Positions 40,700-48,617 of a stretch of 64,000 nt of DNA are shown piece by piece. The notes under the pieces were generated by a model. It saw only the letters and a program-made list of their open reading frames with translations. It was not told the origin of the DNA and searched no databases. The DNA is taken from the NCBI GenBank assembly GCA_964247725.1, contig CAXTVM010000014.1, positions 1 to 64,000 of the forward strand, written 5' to 3'. The DNA comes from Lichenicola sp964247725. GTDB taxonomy: Bacteria > Pseudomonadota > Alphaproteobacteria > Acetobacterales > Acetobacteraceae. Each line of letters starts with the position of its first letter. The stretch's first letter is position 1. A program made the translations under genes and the position numbers.

Positions 40700-43600
40700 T
40701 CAGCCGGCGGGCTCTGCCCGCCATATCAGATAGGGCCGGTCCGGCGTCAGCGTGATCTCGTGGTATTTGCCGGCCAACGTGAAGCGGCCGCCGCCGACCA
40801 GGTCGTCCAGCGCCAGCGTGCCCTGGTCGGGCAGGCCCCAGCGCCACAGCGGCAGCTCGATCCGGGCCCGCTGCACGGTATTCGGATCGAGGCTGATCGC
40901 GACCATTACGGTGTTGCCGCCGTTTGCTGTCGCCTTGCGGAAGAACAGCACGGCGTCGTTCGCGGCCGGCAGGAAGTCGATGCCGAGGTGCGTGCGCAGC
41001 GCCGGGTTCTCGGCGCGGATCGCGTTCAGCCGCGTGATCTCGGTCACGATGTTGCCGGGCCGGTCCCAGTCCCAGTGCCGGATCTGGAACTTCTCGCTGT
41101 CGAGATACTCCTCCTTGCCCGGTGCCAGCGGCGTCCCCTCGCACAGCTCGAAGCCGTTATAGACCCCGAACAGCCCGGACAGGGTCGCGGCCGCCGCGGC
41201 ACGGATCAGGAACGCCGCCCGCCCGGCGTTCTGCAGGAAGGATGGGTTGATGTCGGGCGTGTTGACGAAGAAGTGCGGCCGGAAGAAGTCCGCCGCCGCC
41301 CCGGTGCTGAGCTGGGTCAGGTACTCCGTCAGCTCCGCCTTGCTGTTGCGCCAGGTGAAGTAGGTGTAGCTCTGACCGAAGCCGACCTTGGCCAGCCGGT
41401 GCATCACCTTGGGCCGCGTGAACGCCTCGGCCAGGAACACCGCGTCCGGATAGCGGGCCCGCACCTCGGCGATCATCCACTCCCAGAACGGGAACGGCTT
41501 GGTGTGCGGGTTGTCGACGCGGAACAGCCGGATGCCCTGGCGGCACCAGAACAGCACCGTCTCGGCCAGTGCCAGCCACAGGCCGGGCACGCTGCCGGCT
41601 GCATAGAAGTCGACGTTGACGATGTCCTGGTACTTCTTGGGCGGGTTCTCGGCATAGCGGATGCTGCCGTCCGGCCGCCAGTCAAACCAGTCCTTGTGCT
41701 GCGCGAGCCAGGGATGGTCCGGCGCGCACTGGATCGCGAAATCCAGCGCCAGCTCCAGCCCGTGCCGCTCCGCTTCGGCGCGCAGGTGCAGGAACTCCTC
41801 CAGCGTGCCGAGCTCGGGGTGGATCGCGTCGTGGCCGCCCTGCTCGTTGCCGACCGCATACGGGCTGCCGACATCGGCCGGCCCGGGCGTCAGGGTGTTG
41901 TTCGGGCCCTTGCGGTTCACCCGCCCGATGGGGTGAATCGGCGGGAAGTACAGAACGTCGAATCCCATCGCGCGGATGCGTGGCAGGTGGCGCTCGACGT
42001 CGCGGAAGGTGCCATGCCGGCCGGCCTCGTCGGCCATCGAGCGCGGGAACACCTCGTACCAGCTGGCGTAGCCGGCGCCGGTGCGCTCAGCATCGACCGG
42101 GATCTCGGCGCTGGTCACGCCGTGCGGCCGGTCGTCGGCCGCCTGCATAAGCGCCAGCAGCGTCTCGCTCAGCATCAGCACGCGCTTGCCGTCCGCGTCC
42201 GCCGCCTCGACCGCGGCCAGGCTATCCGCCAGCGTCGCGTTGCCGCGCGCCACCGCATCGCGCACCAGGTTGGTGCCCTCGACCAGCTCCAGCGCGACCG
42301 ACACGCCGGCGCCGTACTTGGCGCCGAGCTCGTGGCGGTAGTTGGCCCAGCGGTCGCGCCATGCCTGCACCCGGTACAGGTGCAGGCCGCGGGTCTCGAG
42401 CGGGAAGCTCGCCTGCCAGCGGTCGTTGCCAAGCAGCCGCATCCGCGTCTCGTGCCACTGCGCATCGCCCGGGCCCTGCCATTGCAGCGCCGCCGACAGC
42501 ACGTCGTGGCCGTCGCCGATCACGTCGATCTCTACGGTCACCACCTCGCCGGCGAGGCGCTTCACCGCGAACCGCCCGCCGTCGACGCAAGGCGTCGGGT
42601 CCTCCAGCGCCAGGCGGGGCCGGGCGGCGGCGCGCACCGCGGAGTCCGGGTCGAGCGGCAGCGGCGTGCCGAGGCCGAGGCGGTTGGCGCGGAACGCGAA
42701 CAGGCCGCCCGGCGGCACCGGCAGCGTATGGCCCGGCACCAGCTTCTCATGCCCGGATCCATCATGGGCGGGCAGGAAGCCGGGGTCCAAGGGCGCGAAC
42801 GGCGAGAACGCGCCGCCGACGAACGGCAGCACCGCGGCGGGATCGAACGCCACCGCCCGGTTGCCGCGCGTGTTCAGCAGCATCAGGGTGGCATCGTGGC
42901 TCGTGCGCGGGTCGTCGTGGCTGCAGCGCAGGATCGCCGCCACCGCCTCGCCCGGCGCGTTCAGCTGCCTTGGCGAGCCGGTGCCGCCGACATGGTCGGC
43001 GATCGCCGCCAGCGCCGCCACCGAGGCGTCGGCCGCGGCAGCCTCCGAGACGATCCAGCCGATCCCCTCGGCCACGGCGAGGCCGAGTGCCCGACGCGGC
43101 TCGGCGTACCCGTCCGGGATCGCCGCCAGCACCGGCGCCACGTCGCGCAGCACCTGCAGCTCGTCCGCGAACCAGCCCTGACGACCGTCCCACCAGGCAA
43201 GCGAGCACAGCACCCCGTCCAGGCCGATCCCGGCCAGCGTCGCGATCCGGTCCCAGGCGAGGCCGGTGGTGTCGGCGACGAGCACGGCGTCGGGTGCCGC
43301 CTGGCGCAGCGCCCGAAGCAGCGGGCGCGCGAGGCCGGTCGGCACCGACGCCAGCCCGCCCAGCCGGGCGCCGGCGATGCCGTGCGCCGACAGTCCGGCG
43401 AGCATCCGGCCCCAGACGCGGCCAATTGCGGCGGCCGCGTCGGCATTCGCCAGCGCCGCCTCGGCGACCGCGGCGGAGTAGGCGTGCCGCGGATCGCGGG
43501 CGAGGTCGCTGCGCGGCGGCGGGAACAGGGTGGGCTCGGCCGCCGCAAGCGCGCCGTCCGCCGCCACCCGGTCCAGCAGCAGATCGACCAGGACCGGCGT

Positions 43601-43825
43601 GCCGGCCGGGCCAGCCACCTCGATCCCGTCGTCGGCGACCAGCCCGTCGATGCCGCCGGCATGGAACGCGTCGCGCAGCAGCACCGCCTCGAACCCAGCA
43701 GGCAGCTCGAGACCGGCATCGGCCGCGTTGCGCAGCGCAAACCGCGACAGGGCAGGGCGGGACGCGGCCGGCACGGCCGGCCCGCGCCCGACGTCGTTGC
43801 CGCCGATCGGCTCGATCACATCCAT
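40700..43825 (-). CDS. glgE: Alpha-1,4-glucan:maltose-1-phosphate maltosyltransferase
   Basis: About 1041 residues. Extends alpha-1,4-glucans with maltosyl units from maltose 1-phosphate. The C-terminal 660 residues are the GlgE core: YASWYEVFPRS, DVLYFPPIHPIGRVNRKGPNN, nucleophile segment FRVDNPHTKPFPFWEW and acid FLAEAFTRPKVM. The N-terminal 380 or so residues are a degenerate amylase-like extension seen in many proteobacterial GlgE proteins. ATG 43825 follows GGGGGC. It leads the operon glgE-treS-glgB-malQ(-otsA). An exact sigma-EcfG promoter is 160 nt upstream, linking it to the general stress response. Confidence 0.94.
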   Translation of the reverse strand: MDVIEPIGGNDVGRGPAVPAASRPALSRFALRNAADAGLELPAGFEAVLLRDAFHAGGIDGLVADDGIEVAGPAGTPVLVDLLLDRVAADGALAAAEPTLFPPPRSDLARDPRHAYSAAVAEAALANADAAAAIGRVWGRMLAGLSAHGIAGARLGGLASVPTGLARPLLRALRQAAPDAVLVADTTGLAWDRIATLAGIGLDGVLCSLAWWDGRQGWFADELQVLRDVAPVLAAIPDGYAEPRRALGLAVAEGIGWIVSEAAAADASVAALAAIADHVGGTGSPRQLNAPGEAVAAILRCSHDDPRTSHDATLMLLNTRGNRAVAFDPAAVLPFVGGAFSPFAPLDPGFLPAHDGSGHEKLVPGHTLPVPPGGLFAFRANRLGLGTPLPLDPDSAVRAAARPRLALEDPTPCVDGGRFAVKRLAGEVVTVEIDVIGDGHDVLSAALQWQGPGDAQWHETRMRLLGNDRWQASFPLETRGLHLYRVQAWRDRWANYRHELGAKYGAGVSVALELVEGTNLVRDAVARGNATLADSLAAVEAADADGKRVLMLSETLLALMQAADDRPHGVTSAEIPVDAERTGAGYASWYEVFPRSMADEAGRHGTFRDVERHLPRIRAMGFDVLYFPPIHPIGRVNRKGPNNTLTPGPADVGSPYAVGNEQGGHDAIHPELGTLEEFLHLRAEAERHGLELALDFAIQCAPDHPWLAQHKDWFDWRPDGSIRYAENPPKKYQDIVNVDFYAAGSVPGLWLALAETVLFWCRQGIRLFRVDNPHTKPFPFWEWMIAEVRARYPDAVFLAEAFTRPKVMHRLAKVGFGQSYTYFTWRNSKAELTEYLTQLSTGAAADFFRPHFFVNTPDINPSFLQNAGRAAFLIRAAAAATLSGLFGVYNGFELCEGTPLAPGKEEYLDSEKFQIRHWDWDRPGNIVTEITRLNAIRAENPALRTHLGIDFLPAANDAVLFFRKATANGGNTVMVAISLDPNTVQRARIELPLWRWGLPDQGTLALDDLVGGGRFTLAGKYHEITLTPDRPYLIWRAEPAG

Positions 43826-43984
43826 GCTGCCCCCGGTGCTGCGGTGTCTGGTCTGCGCCGGCGACGCCGTCCGATCAACCCGACGCGGCCACGGCGCCGG
43901 CCCGGATGCGCCCGGGAACCGCCGGCCGGACATCGGGCCTGGACGAGGATCGTTCGATACGGCGCCGGCGGCTCCGGCAGGGCG

Positions 43985-44010
43985 AACGTCGCCGCGCGCG
44001 GCCCGGTTCC
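43985..44010 (-). promoter_or_regulatory. Sigma-EcfG promoter of the glgE operon
   Basis: On the minus strand GGAAC (44010-44006), 17 bases, CGTT (43988-43985). This is an exact match to the alphaproteobacterial general-stress consensus GGAAC-N16/17-CGTT. It points toward glgE (start 43825). Confidence 0.75.
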
Positions 44011-44057
44011 CGGCGCCGCCGTGCCGTCATCCCCGCGCTGTCATCTCCAGACCGGGC

Positions 44058-44801
44058 TCACTGCAGGTCGACGCCGCCGCTGACCGCCTGGTAGGTCGCG
44101 ATCGCCAGCGTCAGCGGCTCGAATGGCTTGGTGATGACGAAGGCGGGCTCCACCGCCTCGCCCGTCAGCAGCCGCTCCGGATAGGCGGTGACGAAGATCA
44201 CAGGAGCGTAATGGTGCTTGAGGATGCGGCTCACCGCCGAGGTGCCGTCGCCGCCGAGCCCGAGGTTGATGTCGGCCAGGATCAGCCCGGGCTTGGTCGC
44301 CTGCGCCAGCCGCACCGCGTCCGCCTCGGTGGAGGCGACGCCGACCACGCGGTGGCCGCAGCCCTGCACCAGCTCCTCGATGTCCATGGCGATGATCGGC
44401 TCGTCCTCGATGATCAGCACGTCGGTGGCGGCGGACGCGCGCAGCCGCTCGCGCGCATCGCCGAGCTGCCCGCTGGCGTCGGCCGCGTCCAGCATGACGA
44501 TCGGCGCCGCCTCCTCGACCGGCACCTCCTCCAGCGCCGTCAGCAGCAGCAGCTGGCGCTGCTTGGAGCTGAGCCCGTCCACCATCGAGGGCAGCGTCGA
44601 GATGCCGGCATCGAAGCGTCTGGTCACCCAGTGGTACAGGCCGTAGCGCGGGGTCAGCGTGTCGTCGGTGGACGCCAGCATCTCGCGCAGGCTCTCGGCC
44701 ACCAGCAGGTCGCCGCGTGGTTGGCTTCCGGTCAGGGCGCGCGCATAACGTCGTGCGTAGGGAAGGGCGCGGAGTAGATCGTCGCGCCGCGTGCTGGCCA
44801 T
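44058..44801 (-). CDS. phyR: General stress response regulator PhyR
   Basis: 247 residues. The N-terminal half (about 1-120) is a sigma-factor-like domain that mimics EcfG (YHWVTRRFDAGISTLPSMV and KQRQLLLLTALEEVPVEEAA). The C-terminal half is a receiver domain (about 125-240; EDEP, phosphoacceptor Asp177 in LILADINLG, KPF). On phosphorylation PhyR sequesters the anti-sigma factor NepR and frees EcfG. It starts 31 bp from the divergent sigma gene, with AGAGGA before the ATG. The kinase and NepR are encoded nearby on the other strand. Confidence 0.95.
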   Translation of the reverse strand: MASTRRDDLLRALPYARRYARALTGSQPRGDLLVAESLREMLASTDDTLTPRYGLYHWVTRRFDAGISTLPSMVDGLSSKQRQLLLLTALEEVPVEEAAPIVMLDAADASGQLGDARERLRASAATDVLIIEDEPIIAMDIEELVQGCGHRVVGVASTEADAVRLAQATKPGLILADINLGLGGDGTSAVSRILKHHYAPVIFVTAYPERLLTGEAVEPAFVITKPFEPLTLAIATYQAVSGGVDLQ

Positions 44802-44831
44802 CAGGCGTCTTCCTCTAGATTAGGAGCGGGA

Positions 44832-45431
44832 TTGGACTTGGATGATCCGCCGCAGGAGCTTTGTGGGCGCATTTCGGCCAGCCCGGCGGCGACGGTCGGC
44901 GAGGCTGGCGGCGCCGAGATCCACCGCGAGATGGCACGGCTGCTGCCCGACCTGCGCGCCTTCGCCCGCTTCCTGACCCGCGACGCCAGCGCCGCCGACG
45001 ACCTGGTACAGGATACGCTGGTGCGTGCGCTGGCGGCGCAAGCCTCGTTCCAGCGCGGCACCAACCTGAAGGCGTGGCTGTTCACCATCGAGCGCAACGC
45101 CTTTTACGAGCAGGCGAGGCGGGCTCGGCGGGAGACCAGGCTGCTCAGCGAGCAGCTGCCGGGCGCGGAGGCGCAGTCGCCGGAGGCGCACCGGCGTGCC
45201 GAGCTCGCCGACCTGTCGCGCATGCTGTGGACGCTGCCGCCGCTGCTGCGAGAAGCGCTGGTGCTGGTCGGCGCCCAGGAGCTCAGTCACGAAGAGGCGG
45301 CGGCGATCTGCGGCGTGCCGATCGGCACCATGAAGGCGCGCGTTTCGCGCGCGCGAGGGCAGCTGGCGCGCAGCATGGCCGCCATCGAGGCCGGCGGTCT
45401 GCAGGCGGCGGAGGATGGCGACGAAGGTTGA
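44832..45431 (+). CDS. ecfG: EcfG-type (ECF15) sigma factor, paralog 1
   Basis: 199 residues. Sigma region 2 (LLPDLRAFARFLTRDASAADDLVQDTLVRAL, read in part) and region 4 (LPPLLREALVLVGAQELSHEEAAAICGVPIGTMKARVSRAR) are both present. It directs RNA polymerase to GGAAC-N16/17-CGTT promoters. The start is TTG 44832 with GGAG 5 nt upstream; no ATG lies in frame nearby. Divergent from phyR. Confidence 0.92.
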   Translation: MDLDDPPQELCGRISASPAATVGEAGGAEIHREMARLLPDLRAFARFLTRDASAADDLVQDTLVRALAAQASFQRGTNLKAWLFTIERNAFYEQARRARRETRLLSEQLPGAEAQSPEAHRRAELADLSRMLWTLPPLLREALVLVGAQELSHEEAAAICGVPIGTMKARVSRARGQLARSMAAIEAGGLQAAEDGDEG

Positions 45432-45795
45432 GCGGTCTGGCGATGCGGGCCCCAGACCGGTTGCGGGAACGATGCGATGTCGCGTGATCATCCTGCCTCC
45501 CGGTTGTGAGGTCCGATCGTGGCTGCGCGGCAGGGACGCCGCACGGCATCGGGCGCGACATCCATGGCACCGCCCGGGACCGGCTTGCAACTGCCCGGCC
45601 GGCGGCCGTCGCCGCCGTGGTATCGATCGCTCCATGTAAACCCCGGCTCAACCCGACGGCGCCAGACAAATCAGCACGATGACGCATTCGCAACCGACCG
45701 CGACCTCTCCGTTTCGTGACTGGCAGACCGGTAGGGACGTGCAACGTGTCTCGTCGGCTGGTCATTGATCGGGCAAGCAACCGGAGAGCCTGCAG
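45432..45795. other. 364-bp intergenic region between the two sigma factor genes
   Basis: No gene supported. It presumably holds the promoter of the second sigma gene. A GGAAC near 45470 has no CGTT at the right distance, and CGTTTC near 45711 has only a poor -35 with 15-bp spacing. Confidence 0.5.
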
Positions 45796-46380
45796 ATGCC
45801 GAACAGCTTCCACGACCAGGTGATCACCATCCTGCCGAAGCTCCGGGTGCAGGCCCTGGCGCTCACCCGCAACCGAGCGGCTGCCGAGGATCTGGTCCAG
45901 GACGCGGTGTGCAATGCGCTCGCGGCGCAGGCAAGTTTCATTCCGGGCACGAACTTTCCGGCCTGGATGCACCGGATCCTGCGCAACCGCTTCATCTCCA
46001 ATCTTCGCAAGCGCCGCGACACCACCGACATCGACGACGTGCCGGCGTCCGCCTTCGCCACCGAGGCGCCGCACGAGGACCGGCTGGCCCTGAAGGACCT
46101 CGGCAAGGCGATGACCCGGCTGCCGGCCGACCAGCGCGAGGCGCTGGTGATGGTGGTGGTGCAGGGCATGAGCTACGAGGCGCTCGCCGAGGCAACCGAC
46201 TGCGCCGTCGGCACTGCGAAGAGCCGGGTGTTTCGCGCGCGGCGCCAGCTCGAGGCGTGGCTGATCGGCGACACCCCGGAGCGGTCCGACGATCGCGCCG
46301 CTGCCGCGCGGGCCTCCATGCTGAGCCGGGCCCTCGACACCAAGCTCGCCGACGCCGAGCGGGGCCGTCGTCCCGCCTGA
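45796..46380 (+). CDS. EcfG-type sigma factor, paralog 2
   Basis: 194 residues. Region 2 reads ILPKLRVQALALTRNRAAAEDLVQDAVCNALAA and region 4 LPADQREALVMVVVQGMSYEALAEATDCAVGTAKSRVFRARRQL (in parts). It resembles paralog 1 but is clearly divergent, with a longer C-terminal tail. ATG 45796 has GGAG 9 nt upstream. It precedes nepR and the kinase gene. Two EcfG copies at one locus are known in several alphaproteobacteria and may have partly different roles. Confidence 0.9.
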   Translation: MPNSFHDQVITILPKLRVQALALTRNRAAAEDLVQDAVCNALAAQASFIPGTNFPAWMHRILRNRFISNLRKRRDTTDIDDVPASAFATEAPHEDRLALKDLGKAMTRLPADQREALVMVVVQGMSYEALAEATDCAVGTAKSRVFRARRQLEAWLIGDTPERSDDRAAAARASMLSRALDTKLADAERGRRPA

Positions 46381-46445
46381 ATGCCCCTGCGCCCGCCATC
46401 CCGTGCCTCGGCACCGGGATGGCGCCTCTCATTTGTACTTTGAAG

Positions 46446-46470
46446 GGAACGCGTCCGACCTCGCCTCGTT
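46446..46470 (+). promoter_or_regulatory. Sigma-EcfG promoter of nepR
   Basis: GGAAC (46446-46450), 16 bases, CGTT (46467-46470). An exact consensus match located 42 nt before the proposed nepR start, consistent with autoregulation of the stress circuit. Confidence 0.82.
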
Positions 46471-46511
46471 TTGACCCCAGCTACGGCGACATCGTCCTGG
46501 GGTGGATTGGG

Positions 46512-46700
46512 TTGAATACGCGAGCGGGCGACGGGCCCTCCGAGGGGCGTTCGCAACCGGGCAGCAAGGGCAAGCGGAAAGGCGACAGCGCGTTCGACCT
46601 GTGGCTGCAGCGCGGCCTGCACGAGATGTTCGACGAGATCGCCAACGAGCCGGTCCCCGACGAGCTGCGCCGCCTCATCGAAGACGATCGCGAGCCATGA
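46512..46700 (+). CDS. nepR: Anti-sigma factor NepR
   Basis: About 62 residues. The conserved NepR core is LWLQRGLHEMFDEIANEPVPDELRRLI. It binds EcfG until phosphorylated PhyR competes. No ATG lies close in frame; TTG 46512 is preferred because a sigma-EcfG promoter ends 42 nt upstream and a longer product would begin at or upstream of the transcription start. Its stop is 1 nt before the GTG start of the kinase gene, so the two are coupled. Confidence 0.85.
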   Translation: MNTRAGDGPSEGRSQPGSKGKRKGDSAFDLWLQRGLHEMFDEIANEPVPDELRRLIEDDREP

Positions 46701-46701
46701 C

Positions 46702-48537
46702 GTGAGGCTGCCGGGGGTGCGCCGGATCCGAATGGTCCGCCGGCCGCGCCGAGCCGTCCGCTGGTTCGACAGCGTCAGCGCCCGGCTCCTGGTCGTGATC
46801 CTGTTCTCGGTGGTGCCGATGGCGGCACTCAGCGGGTTCATGGCTTGGCACAGCTACGAGTCAGCGCTCGACGCCAGCTCGAATCGCGCTGCGGTCGTGG
46901 CCGAGGCGCTGTTGGCGCAGTCCGACGAGCAGATCGCCGCGACCGAGCGCATGTTGCGTGCGGTCGCAGAGCAGCCCGGGCTGCACGCCGATAGCACCTG
47001 CGACGGGCTGCTGCGCCTGACCCGGGCGCTGGAGACCACCCGTCTGGTCGATCTCGCCTATGTCGATCTGGGGCGGCCGACGCCCTGCGGGTCCCCGGAT
47101 GCCGGCCCCGGCGCCATCCCTGAAGGCGGACAGGTTGCTGGGCCTGCATCTGGAGCGGTGACGGCGGCCTCGACCGCCGCCCCGATCGCGTTGCAGACGC
47201 TGCTCGACGGCGACCGGCTGACGCACCGGCCGGTATTGCGGGTGACCCTGCCGGTGGACGGTCCGGCGGGACGCGGTCGCCTCGTGGCCGACATGCGCCT
47301 CGGCTGGACGGCGTCCCAGCTCGACGCCTCCGACCTGTGGCGCAGCCGGCTCGGCCGCGGCGGCGACACCCAGGCCTGGCTGGTCGGCCATGACGGCCGC
47401 CACGTCCCGCTCTGCGCCGGGTGCGGTTGGACCGACGACCAGGTCCGGCCGGCGGCGCTGACCGGGCCGGCGATCGAGGGGCACTTCCTCAAGCACGCGA
47501 TGGTTGGCGACGTCGACCTGCTGGTCACCACCATGGCGAGCCGCGCCGAGAGCCACGCCCTGTTAGTGTTCCTGTGGCGCGTGGTCGCCATCGCGACGCT
47601 GCTGGCGGCGGGGCTGGTGGCGGTCTGGATCGGCGCCACCCAGCTGATCGTGGCGCCGCTGCGCGCCATCACCCGCTCCGTCACCGCATGGCGCCGCGCC
47701 GGCGCCTATGACCCGCGCCACACCCGCTCGACGCCGATCGAGCTGCGGCAGCTTTCGCGTGCCTTCGCGCACGCGACGCACGCGTTGGCGGCGCACGAGG
47801 AACGGCTGCGGCGGGCGGAGACCAAGCAGGAGCTGCTGATCAAGGAGATCCACCATCGCGTGAAGAACAACCTCCAGATCATCGCCTCCCTGCTCAACCT
47901 GCAGGCCAACCGCATCCGCCAGCCGGAGGCGCGCGCCGAGTTCGCCTCCGCACGCGACCGGGTGCGGGCGCTGGCGACGCTGCACCGCCACCTCTACTCC
48001 GAGGGCGAGCTGGACACGCTGAACATGCGCTCCTTCCTCGAGGAGCTGTGCGGCCAGCTGTTCCAGGCGATCGGCGAGAAGGAGGGGCGGCGCATCCGCC
48101 TCGAGATCGAGGCGCCGGAGATCGTCATGTCGACCGATCAGGCGGTGCCGCTGGCGCTGGTGGTGACGGAGGCGGTCAGCAACGCGATCAAGTACGCCTT
48201 TCCCGGCGGTCGCAGCGGCCTGGTGTCGGTGCGGCTCGCCGAGGAGGTCGAGGGCATCGCCACGCTGGTGGTCGAGGACGACGGCATCGGGATCCCGGCC
48301 GGGCGCGCCGAGACCGAGAGCGGGGTGCGCGACGGCATCGGCATCCAGCTGATCCGCGGTTTCGCCCGCCAGCTCGGCGCCACGCTCGACGTCGCCGAGG
48401 GCGGCTCCCATGTGGATGCGGGGGCGGATGCCGCGCCGGCGGGCGGCGCCGGCGGAACCCGCTACACGCTGATGGTGCCGCTGCATCCGCAGGCCTACGT
48501 GCGTGAGCAGGATGCGGCCGAGCCGGCGCCGGCGTGA
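46702..48537 (+). CDS. Membrane sensor histidine kinase, HisKA_2/HWE type (candidate PhyR kinase)
   Basis: 611 residues. Membrane helix at about 25-45, a periplasmic sensor region to about 285, a second helix (about 288-310), a HAMP-like linker, then HisKA_2 (EIHHRVKNNLQIIASLL, His384/385) and HATPase (VVTEAVSNAIKYAFP, DDGIGIP). Such kinases phosphorylate PhyR in Methylobacterium, Caulobacter and Sphingomonas relatives. The GTG start at 46702 follows nepR immediately, so it is probably expressed from the sigma-EcfG promoter. The signal sensed is unknown. Confidence 0.9.
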   Translation: MRLPGVRRIRMVRRPRRAVRWFDSVSARLLVVILFSVVPMAALSGFMAWHSYESALDASSNRAAVVAEALLAQSDEQIAATERMLRAVAEQPGLHADSTCDGLLRLTRALETTRLVDLAYVDLGRPTPCGSPDAGPGAIPEGGQVAGPASGAVTAASTAAPIALQTLLDGDRLTHRPVLRVTLPVDGPAGRGRLVADMRLGWTASQLDASDLWRSRLGRGGDTQAWLVGHDGRHVPLCAGCGWTDDQVRPAALTGPAIEGHFLKHAMVGDVDLLVTTMASRAESHALLVFLWRVVAIATLLAAGLVAVWIGATQLIVAPLRAITRSVTAWRRAGAYDPRHTRSTPIELRQLSRAFAHATHALAAHEERLRRAETKQELLIKEIHHRVKNNLQIIASLLNLQANRIRQPEARAEFASARDRVRALATLHRHLYSEGELDTLNMRSFLEELCGQLFQAIGEKEGRRIRLEIEAPEIVMSTDQAVPLALVVTEAVSNAIKYAFPGGRSGLVSVRLAEEVEGIATLVVEDDGIGIPAGRAETESGVRDGIGIQLIRGFARQLGATLDVAEGGSHVDAGADAAPAGGAGGTRYTLMVPLHPQAYVREQDAAEPAPA

Positions 48538-48617
48538 ACGCCGCCCGATGAAGCTTCGTCAACCTGGATCCCCGCGACCTATGCAGCGGACGGCGCCGTC
48601 GCCAGATCGATGACGGC

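Noticed and set aside
45466..45500. GGAAC upstream of the second sigma gene as a sigma-EcfG promoter.
   Set aside because: No CGTT occurs 16 or 17 bases downstream.
45685..45720. GCAAC-N15-CGTTTC as a promoter of the second sigma gene.
   Set aside because: The -35 has a mismatch and the spacing is outside the 16-17 bp rule.
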